Numbered from the stretch's first letter, positions 19,570 through 31,200 are shown. The stretch: 64,000 nt of DNA from Daedaleopsis sinensis (GCA_033807695.1 CM066310.1:2790001-2854000), one strand, 5' to 3'. The notes: generated by a model not told the origin, from the letters alone. Numbers and translations: made by a program.

Positions 19570-21908
19570 ATGGCTCTCAAAATCACTGCTACTACCCGCT
19601 ACGTCCTCCTGGCCATCGCCATCATCGTAAGTCCGCTCAGTCTGTACGTCGCTGGTCGGACGCCCCGTTCACACCCGCACTATAACTGTCAGATTGGCCT
19701 GCACTCAATCCTCAGTTTCACACATGAAGATTATGGTCGCGCCACATCCCTCCAGAACATCGCATCCCAGCTCTCCTGGGGATCCGGGAACGAAACTGTC
19801 TCAGAGGACTACTACCTTCCGGACAACATCACTCATCCCGACGTCCTCGTGACCCGCAAGGCAAACGCTGTCATGCTCATGCTCGCGAGGAACAGCGACG
19901 TCGACGACGCCGTCAAGAGTGTGAGGAGGCTTGAGGACCGCTTCAACAGACACTTCGGATATCCTTGGGTGTTCTTGAACGAGGAGCCCTTCTCGGACGA
20001 GTTCAAGACGTGAGTGCCTCGCTTCTACCTTCCCGAAGGTATATGTCGTGTGGGCCCTCAGGCTTTAGCCCTTCCCTCGAGCAGCGGTTGCCAGCGTATC
20101 CTAGCGCCACTTTCTCTCTTTCCCGCCACGGATTCTGTCCGCCATCGCGGCGGGGGAGAGTGTGTGGTCGCGCACAGCCGATGCGATGATGAAGACTCGC
20201 CTATGAGCCAGAAGTCCCCCATTTCTCTCAATGACGCGCTGCGTGCGCATCGAATCCTGGTCCGCGCTGTGGACTCCATCTTCACCGCATCTCCATCCCC
20301 ATCTGTGCTCCGGAGATACGATGGACGCGCAGTGCGAGCGATGCGCTGGCTCTTGCGAGCTTATTCAGACGTCAATGATGTCATCGGTATCTTTCGCATT
20401 GCCAAAATGTCATTCGCGCGCGATGCGCAGCTATAGCGACTGTCAACCGCTCAATCGCCGTGCCTCGAATACTCGCCATTGCTACTCACTCGAGTCCCAA
20501 ACGGTATGATATTGCTGCGGACATGACATGTGCAGTCTGTGAGTAGCCCACGATTCCCGGAGGCGACTCCTCGCACGCCGATCGACGCATTCGGACTCCA
20601 TGCATTTAGGGATGATGCGGCGTTGTCTGTTTCGATGACCAATGATATGGTTCTCATCTGACCTTCGGACCGAGGAGTAGCGAATCCAAATGGGATCGTC
20701 TGTCTTTCTCCGGACGAAGTCCGTCTCAGTCCCTCCACCACAGCAGGTTGTACTCGAATCCTTGCTGATTGTTCTTCTGCACTTTTATAGTCGTGTCAGC
20801 AATGTGATCAATGGGAAGTTTACCTTCGGACAAGTCCCAAGAGAACATTGGTTCCAGCCCGAATGGATCGACGAGGAGCGCGCAACAGCAGCACGAGAGA
20901 AGATGGTAGCCGACAACATCATTTACGGTGGTAGCGTATCGTACCGGAATATGTGCCGGTTCAACTCCGGGGTACGTACTTGCACATCCGTCCCTCGGAC
21001 GAGATTGCTCTGCTAACCAGATACATCGCAGTTCTTCTACCGTCACCCATTACTGCAGCAGTACAGATGGTACTGGCGCGTCGAGCCCGATGTTCACTTC
21101 CATTGCGATATTGACTTCGACCCGTTCCTGTACATGCAAGATCATAATAAAACATATGGTTCGTACGTCCCACCTGCTCCGTTGCAACTTATTGACAATT
21201 CTCTTCTATCAAATAGGGTTCACAATGACCATGTACGAGTTTCGTGCGACGATTCCAACGCTATGGGATACCGTCAAGGAGTTCGTTAGGGAGAACCCAC
21301 AGTACGTCGCCGAGAACAACGCAATCAACTACATGTCCGACGATGGCGGCAACTCGTACAACCTCTGCCACTGTGAGTCGTTCTCTTTCATCGACGACCG
21401 CGGAGAGCTAACAGCGCCTCAGTCTGGAGCAACTTCGAGATCGCGGATATGGACTTGTGGCGCGGCGAAGCGTACTCGAAGTTCTTCGAGCACCTAGATT
21501 CGAAAGGCGGCTTCTACTACGAGGTGCGTATCGGTCCTCGCCATCTCGCGCGCGACGTCCGCTGCCCACGTATCATGTTCTGGAGACTCATAACGATCTG
21601 ATTCTGTCGGTACAGCGATGGGGCGACGCCCCGGTGCATAGCATCGCGGCCGCACTCTTTCAGAGCAAGGACAAGATCCACTTCTTTGACGAGATTAGCT
21701 ACGAGCACAACCCGTACGTCCGCTGTCCGAAAGCCGAAGGCGCGTGGGCGCGAGGAAAATGCGGGTGCAATCCACAGCGCAGTTTTGGTGCGTGCACTAC
21801 GCACCCTTTACTCTTCGGTCGGAGCCGGAGCATGAATGGTATTCACGTTGAACGGCAGATTACGATGGCTATTCGTGCATGCCGCAGTGGGACCGCATCC
21901 AGAAATAG
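19570..21908 (+). CDS. GT15 alpha-1,2-mannosyltransferase, intact (copy B)
   Basis: Proposed CDS is join(19570..19626, 19693..20009, 20800..20971, 21032..21158, 21217..21372, 21423..21523, 21616..21787, 21859..21908), 383 aa; every exon phase agrees. It is a type II Golgi protein: a short N-terminal tail and a membrane anchor (YVLLAIAII spliced to IGLHSILSF), then the GT15 catalytic domain. Family landmarks are FGYPWVFLNEEPF, FGQVPREHW, YRNMCRFNSG, EPDVHFHCDIDFDPF, the hallmark YNLCHFWSNFEI, GGFYYERWGDAPVHS and the terminal FDYDGYSCMPQW. GT15 enzymes (Kre2/Mnt1, Ktr) add alpha-1,2-linked mannose from GDP-mannose to O- and N-glycans. This is the only complete member of four copies in the window. 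Intron 20010-20799 is 790 nt, against 50-92 nt for the others; the equivalent intron in copy D is 59 nt. Confidence 0.92.
20010..20799 (+). other. Oversized intron 2 of GT15 copy B
   Basis: GTGAGT donor at 20010 and GTCAG acceptor ending 20799, in correct phase with both exons. The same intron is 59 nt in copy D. The extra about 730 bp carries a 140-aa open frame (20014-20436) of no recognisable family. No terminal repeats were spotted, so an insertion is inferred only from length. Confidence 0.6.
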
Positions 21909-22666
21909 GATGCAAGCACACCTTCTAGTCCTAGCCCGTGTGTGGCACGAGTCCGAGGTCTCGATTGCGAACCCACTTAAAGCGCGGAGACGCACGGACG
22001 GTTGTATCATTATCAGCCTCTTGTTCTTGTATCCTTTGATTCCCTTCTCCCCTCTCTGTGTACCGCACGCACGCGCACACATCACTGCACCACTCGCGCC
22101 CCACGCCCCACGCCCCACGCACATACATCGCACTCGCGCGCTTTCTGCTATTGTTGCTATACACCCGCTATTCGACCCCCCCACCGTGTTGTCTTACTCT
22201 CTTGCTCTCAAAGCACTGTCGCACCGTGACGTATATATGTATCCCTGCCCAGTCGCCATAATGTCTCCGACAATCTGCCCCCACACTCGAGGCCTCGCTC
22301 CTACTTATGTTCCATCGCATGGGGTCACTTTCCTATATACTATCTCAGGCTCAACATTTGGCCCGGAATCAAGCCATATCAGGTCAAGAAACCTCGGAGA
22401 CATTTTATCCTCAACGTCAGGCTCCCGCACATTCATGAGCTCGCTTACTTCCGACGACGTCAAACTCATCGGTAGGTTGGCATCTGTTGGCATTCGCAAC
22501 TTTCAACTTTCAACTGGTCTCGAGACCAGTGTCGGGAGGCTGAGTAATCAGATCCGAGTCATACTTACGCCGCTCGAGTCATCCGACTGATGTCAACAAG
22601 CGTGAATCGTATAAGAAGCACTCATGGGTACGAGACCGATGCGAGAAAGTTGAACAAGCACAAGTC
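21909..22666. other. Intergenic region between GT15 copy B and the GNAT gene
   Basis: Holds the 3' UTR of the mannosyltransferase and the promoter of the acetyltransferase. A C/A-rich stretch with CACGCGCACAC- and CCCCACGC-type repeats lies at about 22060-22130. The long open frame through it is an artefact of reading past the last intron in another frame. Confidence 0.5.
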
Positions 22667-23482
22667 ATGTCGGACGGATACGTGAACAACTACGTCCCGC
22701 CGGACTCTCCTGGCACCGGAAACCCCTTTATCCCTCGCATCCTCCCCGAATCCGAGCTGTACGGCCCTTCCCCATACGACATCAACTTCTCCTACCCCAT
22801 CAACAAGCAAACCCTCGAGAGCGACCGTCTCAAGCTCGTTCCCTTCATCCCATCCGTCCACGCGGAGACGTACTGGAAACATGTCGAAGGGAACAACCTC
22901 GAGCTCTTCCGCTACTACCCGTTCCTCATCACCACCCTCCCCGAGACGCTCTCTGCGTTCGAGCTGAGCATCCGCCGGAACCCGCACACCATCCTCTTCG
23001 CGGTGATCGACAAGACGCGCCCGGACCCCGCGCACCCGGACTGGGCCGGCAGCCTCGCCGGCATTGTCGCGCTCATAGACACGTCCCCGCCTAAGCTCTC
23101 GACCGAGATCGGATTCGTGCTCGTCTTCAAGGAGTTCCACCGGACGCACGTCGCGAAGAGCATGGTCGGGCTGCTGCTGCGCTACACCCTGAACCTCCCC
23201 TCTGCGCCGCTGCCGGGGCTGGGCTTCCGCCGGGTCGCGTGGAGTGCGCATTCGCAGAACGCGGCGTCCATCGGGCTTGCGAAGCGCATGGGCTTCACAC
23301 ATGAGGGGACATTGAAGTGGACTTGGGTGTTGTCGGACGCGCTTTCTCCGACCGGGAAGAAGGGACGGAAAGGCGATGCGTTCGAGGACCGCAGTGGCCG
23401 TGATTCGGTAGTGCTGTCGGTGTGCTGGGATGACTGGGAAGCGGGCACGGCGGATCTGGTGGAAGCTGCAATCTCTAATTAG
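22667..23482 (+). CDS. GNAT-family N-acetyltransferase (RimJ/RimL-like)
   Basis: Single-exon gene, 271 aa, ATG at 22667. After a Pro/Gly-rich leader the domain starts with LESDRLKLVPFIPS, typical of the RimJ/RimL branch. ELSIRRNPHTILFAVID and AGIVALIDTSPPKLSTEIGFV (beta strands 2-4) follow, then the acetyl-CoA-binding helix region FHRTHVAKSMVGLLLRYTL. The C-terminal block is FRRVAWSAHSQNAASIGLAK with RMGFTHEGTLKWTW, the usual N-x-x-S-x-x-x-A-x-x-x-G-F signature. Such enzymes transfer acetyl groups to N-terminal amines or small molecules; the substrate cannot be inferred. It converges with the F-box gene at 23587-25236, only about 105 bp away. Confidence 0.85.
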   Translation: MSDGYVNNYVPPDSPGTGNPFIPRILPESELYGPSPYDINFSYPINKQTLESDRLKLVPFIPSVHAETYWKHVEGNNLELFRYYPFLITTLPETLSAFELSIRRNPHTILFAVIDKTRPDPAHPDWAGSLAGIVALIDTSPPKLSTEIGFVLVFKEFHRTHVAKSMVGLLLRYTLNLPSAPLPGLGFRRVAWSAHSQNAASIGLAKRMGFTHEGTLKWTWVLSDALSPTGKKGRKGDAFEDRSGRDSVVLSVCWDDWEAGTADLVEAAISN

Positions 23483-23586
23483 ATACAATGTGATGTAGGG
23501 TACGCGGTAGTAATCGTTACAATTTGAAGAGAAACAAAGTATAAGGGCTCGGCACGGCTGGAGTCATTGTCTACTAGTTGTTCGTG

Positions 23587-25236
23587 TCATCGAGTACCGA
23601 ACACAACAGCTCCGACCATTGGTCCCACCCTCTCTTCGTACCATGTTGTGGTCTGTTTCAACTCACACTCGGTCCCATACCAGATCGGATCGATTATGAG
23701 GTTCTCCAAGCGATGTGTCCCCTTGACACGCATCCTGTTTCTCAGACATTCCTGGACCATCCTGTGCGGAATCCAGACATAGCCCTCGAGTCCGAACCTC
23801 TCGAGATGAGGGCACATAGTCGACCAAGATGTTGTCGACGTTGCCACCTGGTCGTCCGTCAAAAAGGCGGGATCCAGCGCCGCAAAGACGGAGTATGCCG
23901 ACGGCGTGCGCACGCGGAGTACGTCCTCGGTGTCCGCGTTCGGGGGCTGAACCACAAGGACGCGGAGGGACCGGAGTTGCGGGAACGCTGTGAAGACGAG
24001 TCGCCAGTCAATCGATAGGAACTCCTCCGCGCCGACGTCGATGCACAGCTCCTGCACGGGCGAGCACCTGACGATGCTCACCAGGTCGGCGATCGTGATG
24101 GGTCCCCGGCTGCGGTCCGGGGCGTTGTTCATGTTGCGTTGGGACGGGGGGACGGGGGTCGACCTGGTGACGACGAGGCTGCCCGTCGACGATTGATCGG
24201 ATGGGCCGCGTGCGAAGAGGACGTGCTCGTCTCTCACGAGCGTCATGTCGACGTTGGTCACCTCGCGAAGGAGCGGAAGCATGTGGAAGAGGGGGGTGGA
24301 AGAGGCAGTGAGGCTCGGGAGGAGGCCTCGGGAAGGGCGCATCCTCGGGCAACGGCAGTGCGTGTCGGCGGTGTCGCACTGGATGCGCACATGGGCGCGC
24401 GACGGAACGTCGACCAGCTGCAGGAGATCATGCACGAAGCAGTCGCTCCCCGTCAGCTGAAGAAGGCGAAGCTTGGGAAGAGCGACCTTGATACCTGCTT
24501 CGTATCTGCTACCGGCAGCGGAGAACGGAACGTGCTCAAGCGTGAGCTCTTCCACGTTCGGTACTGCCCGTAGGACCCTAGAGAATGTATCACCCATATA
24601 AATCGCAGCGGGAAGACGGAGTTTGTGGCAAATCCGAAGCCTACGAAGGGATTGGGATTTCAGGGGGTCCTTAGAGGAAATGGAGAGGTTGATGTCGTTG
24701 ACGGAAAGAGACGTCAAGCTAGGGAGGAAGACCGCAGAGAGCGGTAGTACCAAAGTGTCGTATGGGTGGAGATAGGATGTTACGTATCCAAGCTCGAGCT
24801 TCTCAAGCGATGGTAGGGAGAGACTCAAGAAGAAACGAAGCTTCTTGTCGTCCTGGATGGGGATCTCGCGAAGAGATAATTTCCGTAGCCGAGAGGTATA
24901 GCCGGCGAGTGCGTCCATGACTGGGTAGGTCATGTAAGACCGTGGGACACATACGTCAAGGCAACGGTTCGGACCCGCCCGATGCATCGATGCATATAAG
25001 ATGTTGAAGTTTTCTTGTATCACGATACGAGTCCAGAGCATAGGTGTCCCCTTTGCAAGGTCCTCCCATCGGTGAGAAACTCGCAGGATGCGCGTCCAGC
25101 GGCCGGGCTCCGCGTCTCTCACCAGAAACATGATCTCGGTTAGGATCTCATTCGGAATTTGGTTTATGGGGTGCGACCAGTCTCGAGGCGAGTATCGTGA
25201 GGTGCTGAGACCGCGCCCGTCGATATAGTTGCTCAT
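23587..25236 (-). CDS. F-box/LRR-type protein
   Basis: Single-exon gene of 549 aa, ATG at 25236. The N-terminal F-box reads INQIPNEILTEIMFLV with the downstream RILRVSHRWEDLAKGTPMLW, the pattern by which F-box proteins bind Skp1 in SCF ubiquitin ligases. The rest is an irregular leucine-rich solenoid (for example LRKLSLREIPI, SLEKLELGYV, VEELTLEHVPF, LRSLRVLVV) likely to form the substrate-binding surface. Large families of this kind are normal in Agaricomycetes and individual substrates are rarely known. A TATATATA run lies at about 25450, roughly 210 bp upstream of the start. It is not closely related to the tandem F-box pair at 32-36 kb. Confidence 0.88.
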   Translation of the reverse strand: MSNYIDGRGLSTSRYSPRDWSHPINQIPNEILTEIMFLVRDAEPGRWTRILRVSHRWEDLAKGTPMLWTRIVIQENFNILYASMHRAGPNRCLDVCVPRSYMTYPVMDALAGYTSRLRKLSLREIPIQDDKKLRFFLSLSLPSLEKLELGYVTSYLHPYDTLVLPLSAVFLPSLTSLSVNDINLSISSKDPLKSQSLRRLRICHKLRLPAAIYMGDTFSRVLRAVPNVEELTLEHVPFSAAGSRYEAGIKVALPKLRLLQLTGSDCFVHDLLQLVDVPSRAHVRIQCDTADTHCRCPRMRPSRGLLPSLTASSTPLFHMLPLLREVTNVDMTLVRDEHVLFARGPSDQSSTGSLVVTRSTPVPPSQRNMNNAPDRSRGPITIADLVSIVRCSPVQELCIDVGAEEFLSIDWRLVFTAFPQLRSLRVLVVQPPNADTEDVLRVRTPSAYSVFAALDPAFLTDDQVATSTTSWSTMCPHLERFGLEGYVWIPHRMVQECLRNRMRVKGTHRLENLIIDPIWYGTECELKQTTTWYEERVGPMVGAVVFGTR

Positions 25237-26503
25237 GGCACGAATGTCGCGTCGTTGCTCGTTGGAGGGGGAGTGGTATAGTCCGCGCTGGTGATTTGAG
25301 GGCTAGAGCGATAGCAGTGAGCGTTCTGTCGTTGAGCGAGATGAGTCCTGAGATACCCACTGCAGTGGAGAGATGTGAGATATCACGATATGAGTTGATG
25401 AGTGAAGGTAGAATAGTAGAGAAAGATTGAGCTAGCCCGCACACCTACTATATATACTAGGTCTTCCCCTACCGCTTGTTTTGACCTATCGGTCTGGCGT
25501 GACATGTCGGCAAGGCTCTCGCTTTGACAGCAGGAGAGACCTTTGAGGCCGACGCTACCCGAAGGTCAAAGCAGGACGCACTACTAATTTCACCGCCGCC
25601 GCGTTGAGGCGGCTCCGAGGATGGGTTGGCGCCGGTGAGCAATGACCGCCATAATGCTGTCGTCAATACGACACCGTACCCGTAGGTACAGTGGCAGTCC
25701 ACCTGTCACTGAGAGCAATTGTCAGCTTTGGTCAAAGTTAAGCTTTATCATTCACCTGGTTGTGAGACACAACAAGACGTAAGTAATCGGCCAAAGCGTT
25801 CATTATGAGCGGCGTGCAATCACGCTACTATCGAACTGGTAACAAGATATGACACACCAAGATCTGGGTAGACGAGAACTAGAGTTTCAAATATAAGAAC
25901 AAACCTTAGAAAGTGCGTGCCGCTCAACGCAGCGATAGATGATCCACTGGCATTGCTCCTGGACATGCGTGAGCGGTCCTAGAGAAGGAAGTCCCACCGC
26001 ATCTTCGAGAGCGGACGCGAATGCGTGTTGACTTGAGGTTAGGGTGCAACAGACGGAACAGGGGCGGATACGCGGAAAGTTGAAGTGAGAGTTGAACATC
26101 ACGGATTCATGATGACGGTCTGCAGCTGGCGCAGGGCGCTAATGCTGCTCTGCGTGCAGCGTGACAACGGCGACGCGTCTCGTCACGGGCACAAGACCAC
26201 AAGGCGGCGGCGGGCTGTAAACGTTTCAACTGTGGTCCGTGGACCTTCATCATCCGATTCCTCACAGATATTTGTGGGGATGGTGACATTACTGGAGGTC
26301 GTCGGGAGCAGCGACGCGGCCGCAGCGTTGGACCAGGACTTCCCACACCCGGGCCGGGCCACTGTCCTTCTGGCAGGACCCACAGAAGCACCGCCTCGGA
26401 GTCGCGTTGTCCTCACGCGTCTTCGAGAAGGTACGTCCACGACGCTTGCCACGTCATGAGCCATCTCTTCAGACAGTGAAGACGCGGTACTGCACTCTCC
26501 GAC
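25237..26503. other. Intergenic region of about 1.27 kb
   Basis: Divergent promoter region between the F-box gene (-) and the AIM9-like gene (+). Several 60-120 codon open frames overlap on both strands without a recognisable domain or splice pattern. Confidence 0.45.
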
Positions 26504-28421
26504 ATGTCGACTCGCAGTTTTCTATGTGGCTCGAGATTAGTCTCCGAGTTGCATTCGCGGGCACACTCTGGTATGGCAATGCACGTTCGCCGGGCCGCAC
26601 TGAGGAAGCAAACTCGAGCAAGCTACAACGACACCGCTGTCCGCACGTACTCAAACTACACAGCTCAGGAACAGCTTTTTCTTCCCCGTCGTAGATGGCT
26701 CTACAACGAGCAGCAAGGTTCGTTGTCTGTGCTAGTACTAGTAGCTGGTTTATATGAGGTATACTGACAGAGTCGAATTTAGAATATAGCATCCGACGCG
26801 CGCCATTTGACATCAACGCTCTCCAGGCGATAGCTTGTCGCAGCGTCGGCGCGGAACGCTGTCACTCCTGGAGCATGGTGTCAGAAGGTGTGTTCTGCGC
26901 GCTGCATAGATTCAGTGCGCTCCGAGCTGTGTCGAGTGTTGACGATCATTATTATCAGGGCCCCTCAAGAGGACTTTCCTTCTGGACTTTGACAACGATG
27001 CGCGTGCGGTCGTCCAGGTCCCCTGCCCCGCAATGGGAAATGCAGAGCAAGCGACCGCTAGCGAAGTAGCCACCATGTGCAATCTCCGCGAGATTCTCCC
27101 CGGCGACTCTAAGAACTGGAGGCCGAAACTTCCTCGAGTCCTTGCATGGGACTCATCCTTCAAAAATTCTGCTAGAACCCCATATATCATCCTGGAAAAT
27201 GTTCCCGGAGTGTCGCTTTCCTCGAGGTGGCCTACAATCGAAGGTCGACCCACGGGAATGGCGCTGGCCTCGATAGCGTATTTTGAAACGATCTTGCTGA
27301 GCACACCGATAGGTCCCATTGGATCTCTATACTTTGCCGACCACGCCATAACCAACTTCGGTGGCCTCTTGTATTCGCCTCCCGACAAGGCACCCCCCAA
27401 ATACTGCATTGGGCCGACCGTCAATAGGGACTGGTGGCGTGGCCACTACGCTCACATAGACGTACATCGAGGGCCATGTGAGTTGCAGCCTAGTCGTGTA
27501 CGATGCGATGCGCGCTCTGACAGCTACTACCTAGGGCCGGATTTTCCTTCCATGGTTCTCAGCGCAGCTGAGCTCCAGCTCGCTGCCATTTACCACGAAA
27601 GGTGTCTAGATCACGTTCAGCGCCCCTTAGATGAGGCCCTTCTCTGCCGGCTTCTGTCGATGTGCATCCGTGCCGTGCCCCACATAATACCATCCGAGCC
27701 TCTCATGAGCGAGCCCGTTCTGAGCCACCCCAATCTCCATCTCGACAACTTGATCGTACCTGCGGAAGGGGATGCGGGTGTCGAATACGTGGTCGACTGG
27801 CAGGGCGCGACCATCGCGCCCTTCTTCATGCGATGCGGGATCCCTCCTGCAGTGGCGTACGACGGATCGGTGGTCCAGGCCCCCGAAGACCCGGCGTTGG
27901 AACCGTCATTGCCCAAGGACTTCGACAGTATGTCGCCAGAGGAACAGGCCTTCGTGCGCATGCACTATCGCTACGCAGGTCGCGCTTACCTATATCAACA
28001 AGCCATCTTAAAGATACCCAAGCTTCGGGGCGAGGTACTCAAGCTTCCGCAATCGCGCGCCCTCGCAAATATGGTGCCGCTCATCACGCGCTGCGTCGCA
28101 GACGGACCGAGGCAGCTGCGCGGCCTTCTCATGGAGCTGCAGGAGAAGTGGGACATGATCACGGACGCCCCGTGCCCCATCGACTTCTCTGCAGAAGAAC
28201 GGGCTGCGCATGCGGAGGACGAGACGGCGCACGGCGAATACTCACGCAATGTGGCAGAGTTGTGCGAGGAGATCGGATGTTTGGCGGATGGCTCTGTCGA
28301 GCCGGAGCGCTATGGGGCGGCAAAGATAGCCATGGAACGGCGGGCGGTGGAGTGGGACGAAGTGGCCATGAAGGGACCATTCCCGTTCTATGAAGGGGCT
28401 TACTCATACTACCTCGCCTAG
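26504..28421 (+). CDS. AIM9: AIM9/FMP29-like kinase-fold protein, mitochondrial (complete copy)
   Basis: Proposed CDS is join(26504..26717, 26783..26887, 26959..27477, 27535..28421), 574 aa; introns are 65, 71 and 57 nt, all GT-AG. The N terminus is Arg/Ser-rich without acids (MSTRSFLCGSRL...), a likely mitochondrial targeting peptide. Next come RWLYNEQQEYSIRRAPFDIN and RTFLLDFDNDARAVVQVPCP. The kinase-like lobe has EVATM, YIILENVPGVSL, the catalytic-loop-like LSHPNLHLDNLIV and the metal-site VVDWQGATIAPFF. These are marks of the APH/choline-kinase-like AIM9 family (Altered Inheritance of Mitochondria 9). The substrate is not established for the family. The last third is duplicated at 39893-40650. 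The 3' neighbour is a truncated Hva1/TUDOR gene on the opposite strand. Confidence 0.86.
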
Positions 28422-28877
28422 CCGGGGTCTGATAGAAGAGGAAGATGTGCAATGTGCTGAGATCGAGGGCATCAATGTTCAACAACACCTCTCGGAACGG
28501 AGGGCAACGCTGGGCAACGTCGAGGCTTCGTGATACTGGAATTATATGTATTCCATCATCTTCCGTTGTTGTCGTAGGTTGCCTAGTCCAATTCTAGTGC
28601 ATGATTCAAGAGCTCTAGCGATCGTGTGGCGGTGAACGCGGGAATGTAGCGTTATCAACATCATTCCTTCTCCTTGACCTCGTTGAGCTCATGCGCGAGC
28701 TTCACGACGTCGTTCTGGTATCGAAGGACAAGGCCTCAGCATCGAGGGCAACGCTGCGGCCATAGGTTAAGTACTCACCCCGCCGCGTGTGATCTTGACC
28801 GCCGGGTCGTCCGCACCCCTGGCGTTGCGGGTCACGGTGTTTCCCTGTACTCCTCCTGAACACCCTTGGACAGATAA
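27664..28877. repeat. Segmental duplication 1, copy 1 (AIM9 3' end + Hva1 3' end)
   Basis: Near-identical to 39893-41092 in the same orientation. Homology starts at GCATCCGTGCCGTG inside AIM9 exon 4 and ends within an intron of the Hva1/TUDOR gene (...GGACAGATAA). In this copy AIM9 is whole and Hva1 is truncated; in the other copy the reverse holds. Confidence 0.9.
28661..28877 (-). pseudogene. Truncated Hva1/TUDOR-domain gene (last two exons only)
   Basis: Exons 28779-28844 (GNTVTRNARGADDPAVK...) and 28661-28714 (NDVVKLAHELNEVKEKE) match the last two exons of the complete gene at 40876-41290. The first two exons are absent: the sequence breaks at 28877/28878 inside the preceding intron and continues into a GT15 gene fragment. 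No start codon is available in frame. Confidence 0.8.
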
Positions 28878-31200
28878 ATCACGTACAATGACACAAGTTG
28901 TAGGTGTTCCCGCCGTCTGCGGAGAGGAAGCGCATCGAGTTGCTCGGCGCGACGTATTGCGGGTTAGCGTCGACAAATTCTATGCGTCATTGGGTCAGCA
29001 TGCACGTGGAGACAGCGTGGTCCGAGTGGTTGTGAAGGGTTGTCACCTTTCACAGTGTCCCACAGTGTGGTGATGGTCTTCGCGACTCATTCATATAGAC
29101 TGATCGTGAATCCTAGCGGTTGTACACCGTTAACACCGGAGATTGAACGGGGTGTAGGCGTATCTCACCGTATACTTTGTTGTTATCCTCCATGTAGAGG
29201 AACGGATCGTAGTCCGTGTCGCAGAAGAAGTTCACGTTAGGCCTGCTAGAATGTCAGCGCATGTCGCGACGTCGCCTCAGCTAGCAACTCACTCAACGCG
29301 CCAATACCATTTGACGTTTTGAAGAAGCGGGTGGCGATAGAAGAACTGGGTGTGGTTGTGGTCAGTACCACACCCGCATGGATACAGTGACATGCGCAGC
29401 GTTCACCCCTGCATTAAATCTGCACATATTACGATATCTGCGGCCACAATGAGATCGTTCCGGCGGACACCCAAAACTTAGTCCCACTCACGAGACGCTT
29501 CCTGCGTTGGTCGCGCGTCAGCCGCAGCCCGTGCGCTGATGGATATTAATAACCACGACGCACCTCCGTAGATCACACCCTCCGCGACCATCTGGGCCCT
29601 GCTCGCAGCCGCCTTCTCCTCGTCTATCCACGCAGGCTGGTACCAGTGATCCTTCGAAATCAGGCCGTATGAGACCGGACCGGCGATAGCAGCGCTCATC
29701 GCCCTGACAGGATAAGGGTCGTCAACAGGTCGACATCGATCAGCGACTGTGGCACTCACTCTTTGAACCCGTCGGAGAAGGGGACCTCGTTAAGGAAGAC
29801 CCAGGGGTACCCAAACCGATGGTTGAAGCGGTTTTCGAGCTGTAGGACGCTCGAGAGGGCCGACTCGAGCTCAGATTACGGACTAGCATGAGGAGGACGG
29901 CGTTCGCGCGCCGCGTGTTGTTGTTCGACTCGAAGTCGGAGTCAACGGGAATGCCAGTGGGTGATGGCGGGGAGGGAGAAGTTGTTTGGGTTTCGGAGAT
30001 GGACGCGGTTGCATTTGGGACGCCTGCGGCCCATTGCAGTCCTGCGCGGACGTTGGAGACGGAGGTGAGATGGGCGTAGGGCGGGTGTGCGTAGCGTAGA
30101 AGAGCATGTAGGCTGAGCTGCAACCACAGAGGTAGTCAGCAGCGAGCTCGATGCAAGTATCATCAACAGGATTGCCGTGAGGACTCACAAGGAATGTCGT
30201 GCACAGCGAAACCCACAGCGCTGTGCGGTTGAGACGGCAGGCTCGGTGCCGCCAAGCTTTGGGAAAGCAGTCGGCGTGAATGGGAAGAGATGACATGGGG
30301 GGATGCGGCGTGATAGAAGGTGCAATTCGGAGCCCTCTTCTAAGGTTATAGACCATCACGGAGTCCCAGGATTGTCACGTCGGCGCCTGGGTCATTCTGC
30401 GCAGTCGGTGGGTTTCGATATGAGCTCGCTGCGCAACAGAGGGGTCAGTGCGATGGCCGGACGTTGCAATCCGAGGATCGTACTGTGATAGTCAACCATT
30501 GCTTTGCTTTCAGTGAGGGAGGAACAAAGTCGTCAGTTAAGCAGTGTCGGAATCCGAGTCCTATCATGAGGATAGTGGAGCCTAGACATGAGTGTGCTAT
30601 CAGCGCACGACGCCGTCTGTAATTTGCAAACTCTTCAGCAAAAAGGTCAGTAAGCGTGCAATGACGTGACATGCATAGCTCACGGGTCGCCTTCTTGAAC
30701 TCGTGCACGCATTGTCCGCAGTTCAGCGTCACTGCCCGGGTCCGGTCAAAAGATATAACCTTCAAGTAATGTGGCCCCTATAAATGTTGCAAGAAGTCAT
30801 TTTCGAGCCTAGATTTACACCGACTCCGTGCGCAGCAGGTTGACACTTGACATACGTCCGGTGTTCTAAATGTACGCCAGTCTCTATGGCTACTCTTGTG
30901 CTAATGTTCAGCAGAAGACAACCTGCATGCCATAGTACTTTAGTCGCCGACGAGAACCTGATATTGAGGTGATCTTGAGCAAGATTCAAATAGGAGAATG
31001 GAAGCAACAACACATACGATAATCATTATCGTCGACACGTCAGAGTCCGACGGAGCGCGATGACAACACCTCCGAATCGCGGTCACGGTTACGGTGGTTC
31101 GAGTCTAAAGTTCAAATAACCCGTGTGGCGGTGCAAAGTGGACTGTGATCGGAGCTGGGTCGGAGACTCGGAGCTTCAACCTAGGGCTCAAGCGAGGCTA
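28877..31200. repeat. Segmental duplication 2, copy 1 (GT15 gene + upstream DNA)
   Basis: Same-orientation match to about 52347-54690, covering the GT15 copies C and D and more than 0.8 kb upstream of their starts. Homology begins at AATCACGTACAATGACAC and fades near 31200. This copy carries extra disabling changes. Confidence 0.85.
28878..30296 (-). pseudogene. Truncated, frameshifted GT15 mannosyltransferase (copy C)
   Basis: Minus-strand exons match copy D closely: the start at 30296 with the same SLPIHADCFPKA leader and membrane anchor, the LTSVSNVRAGLQWA exon, and SYGLISKDHWYQPAWIDEE. Three lesions are visible. A one-base deletion relative to copy D near 29877 shifts the frame before the LENRFNHRFGYPW block. 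An extra TGA appears in frame in the FTISLYE exon (about 29091). The gene ends abruptly at 28878, after the TYNLCH-encoding exon, so the last exons are missing and Hva1 sequence follows. It also shares with copy D an insertion after the YGG codons. Confidence 0.85.

Noticed and set aside
22060..22130. CACG/CCCACGC repeats considered as a CRISPR-like or satellite array
   Set aside because: Short, irregular simple sequence in a 3' UTR/promoter region of a eukaryotic genome; no spacer structure.
21457..22590. 377-codon + strand frame after GT15 copy B
   Set aside because: It reads GT15 exons 6-7 in the wrong frame and then runs through 3' UTR; the spliced model ends at 21908.
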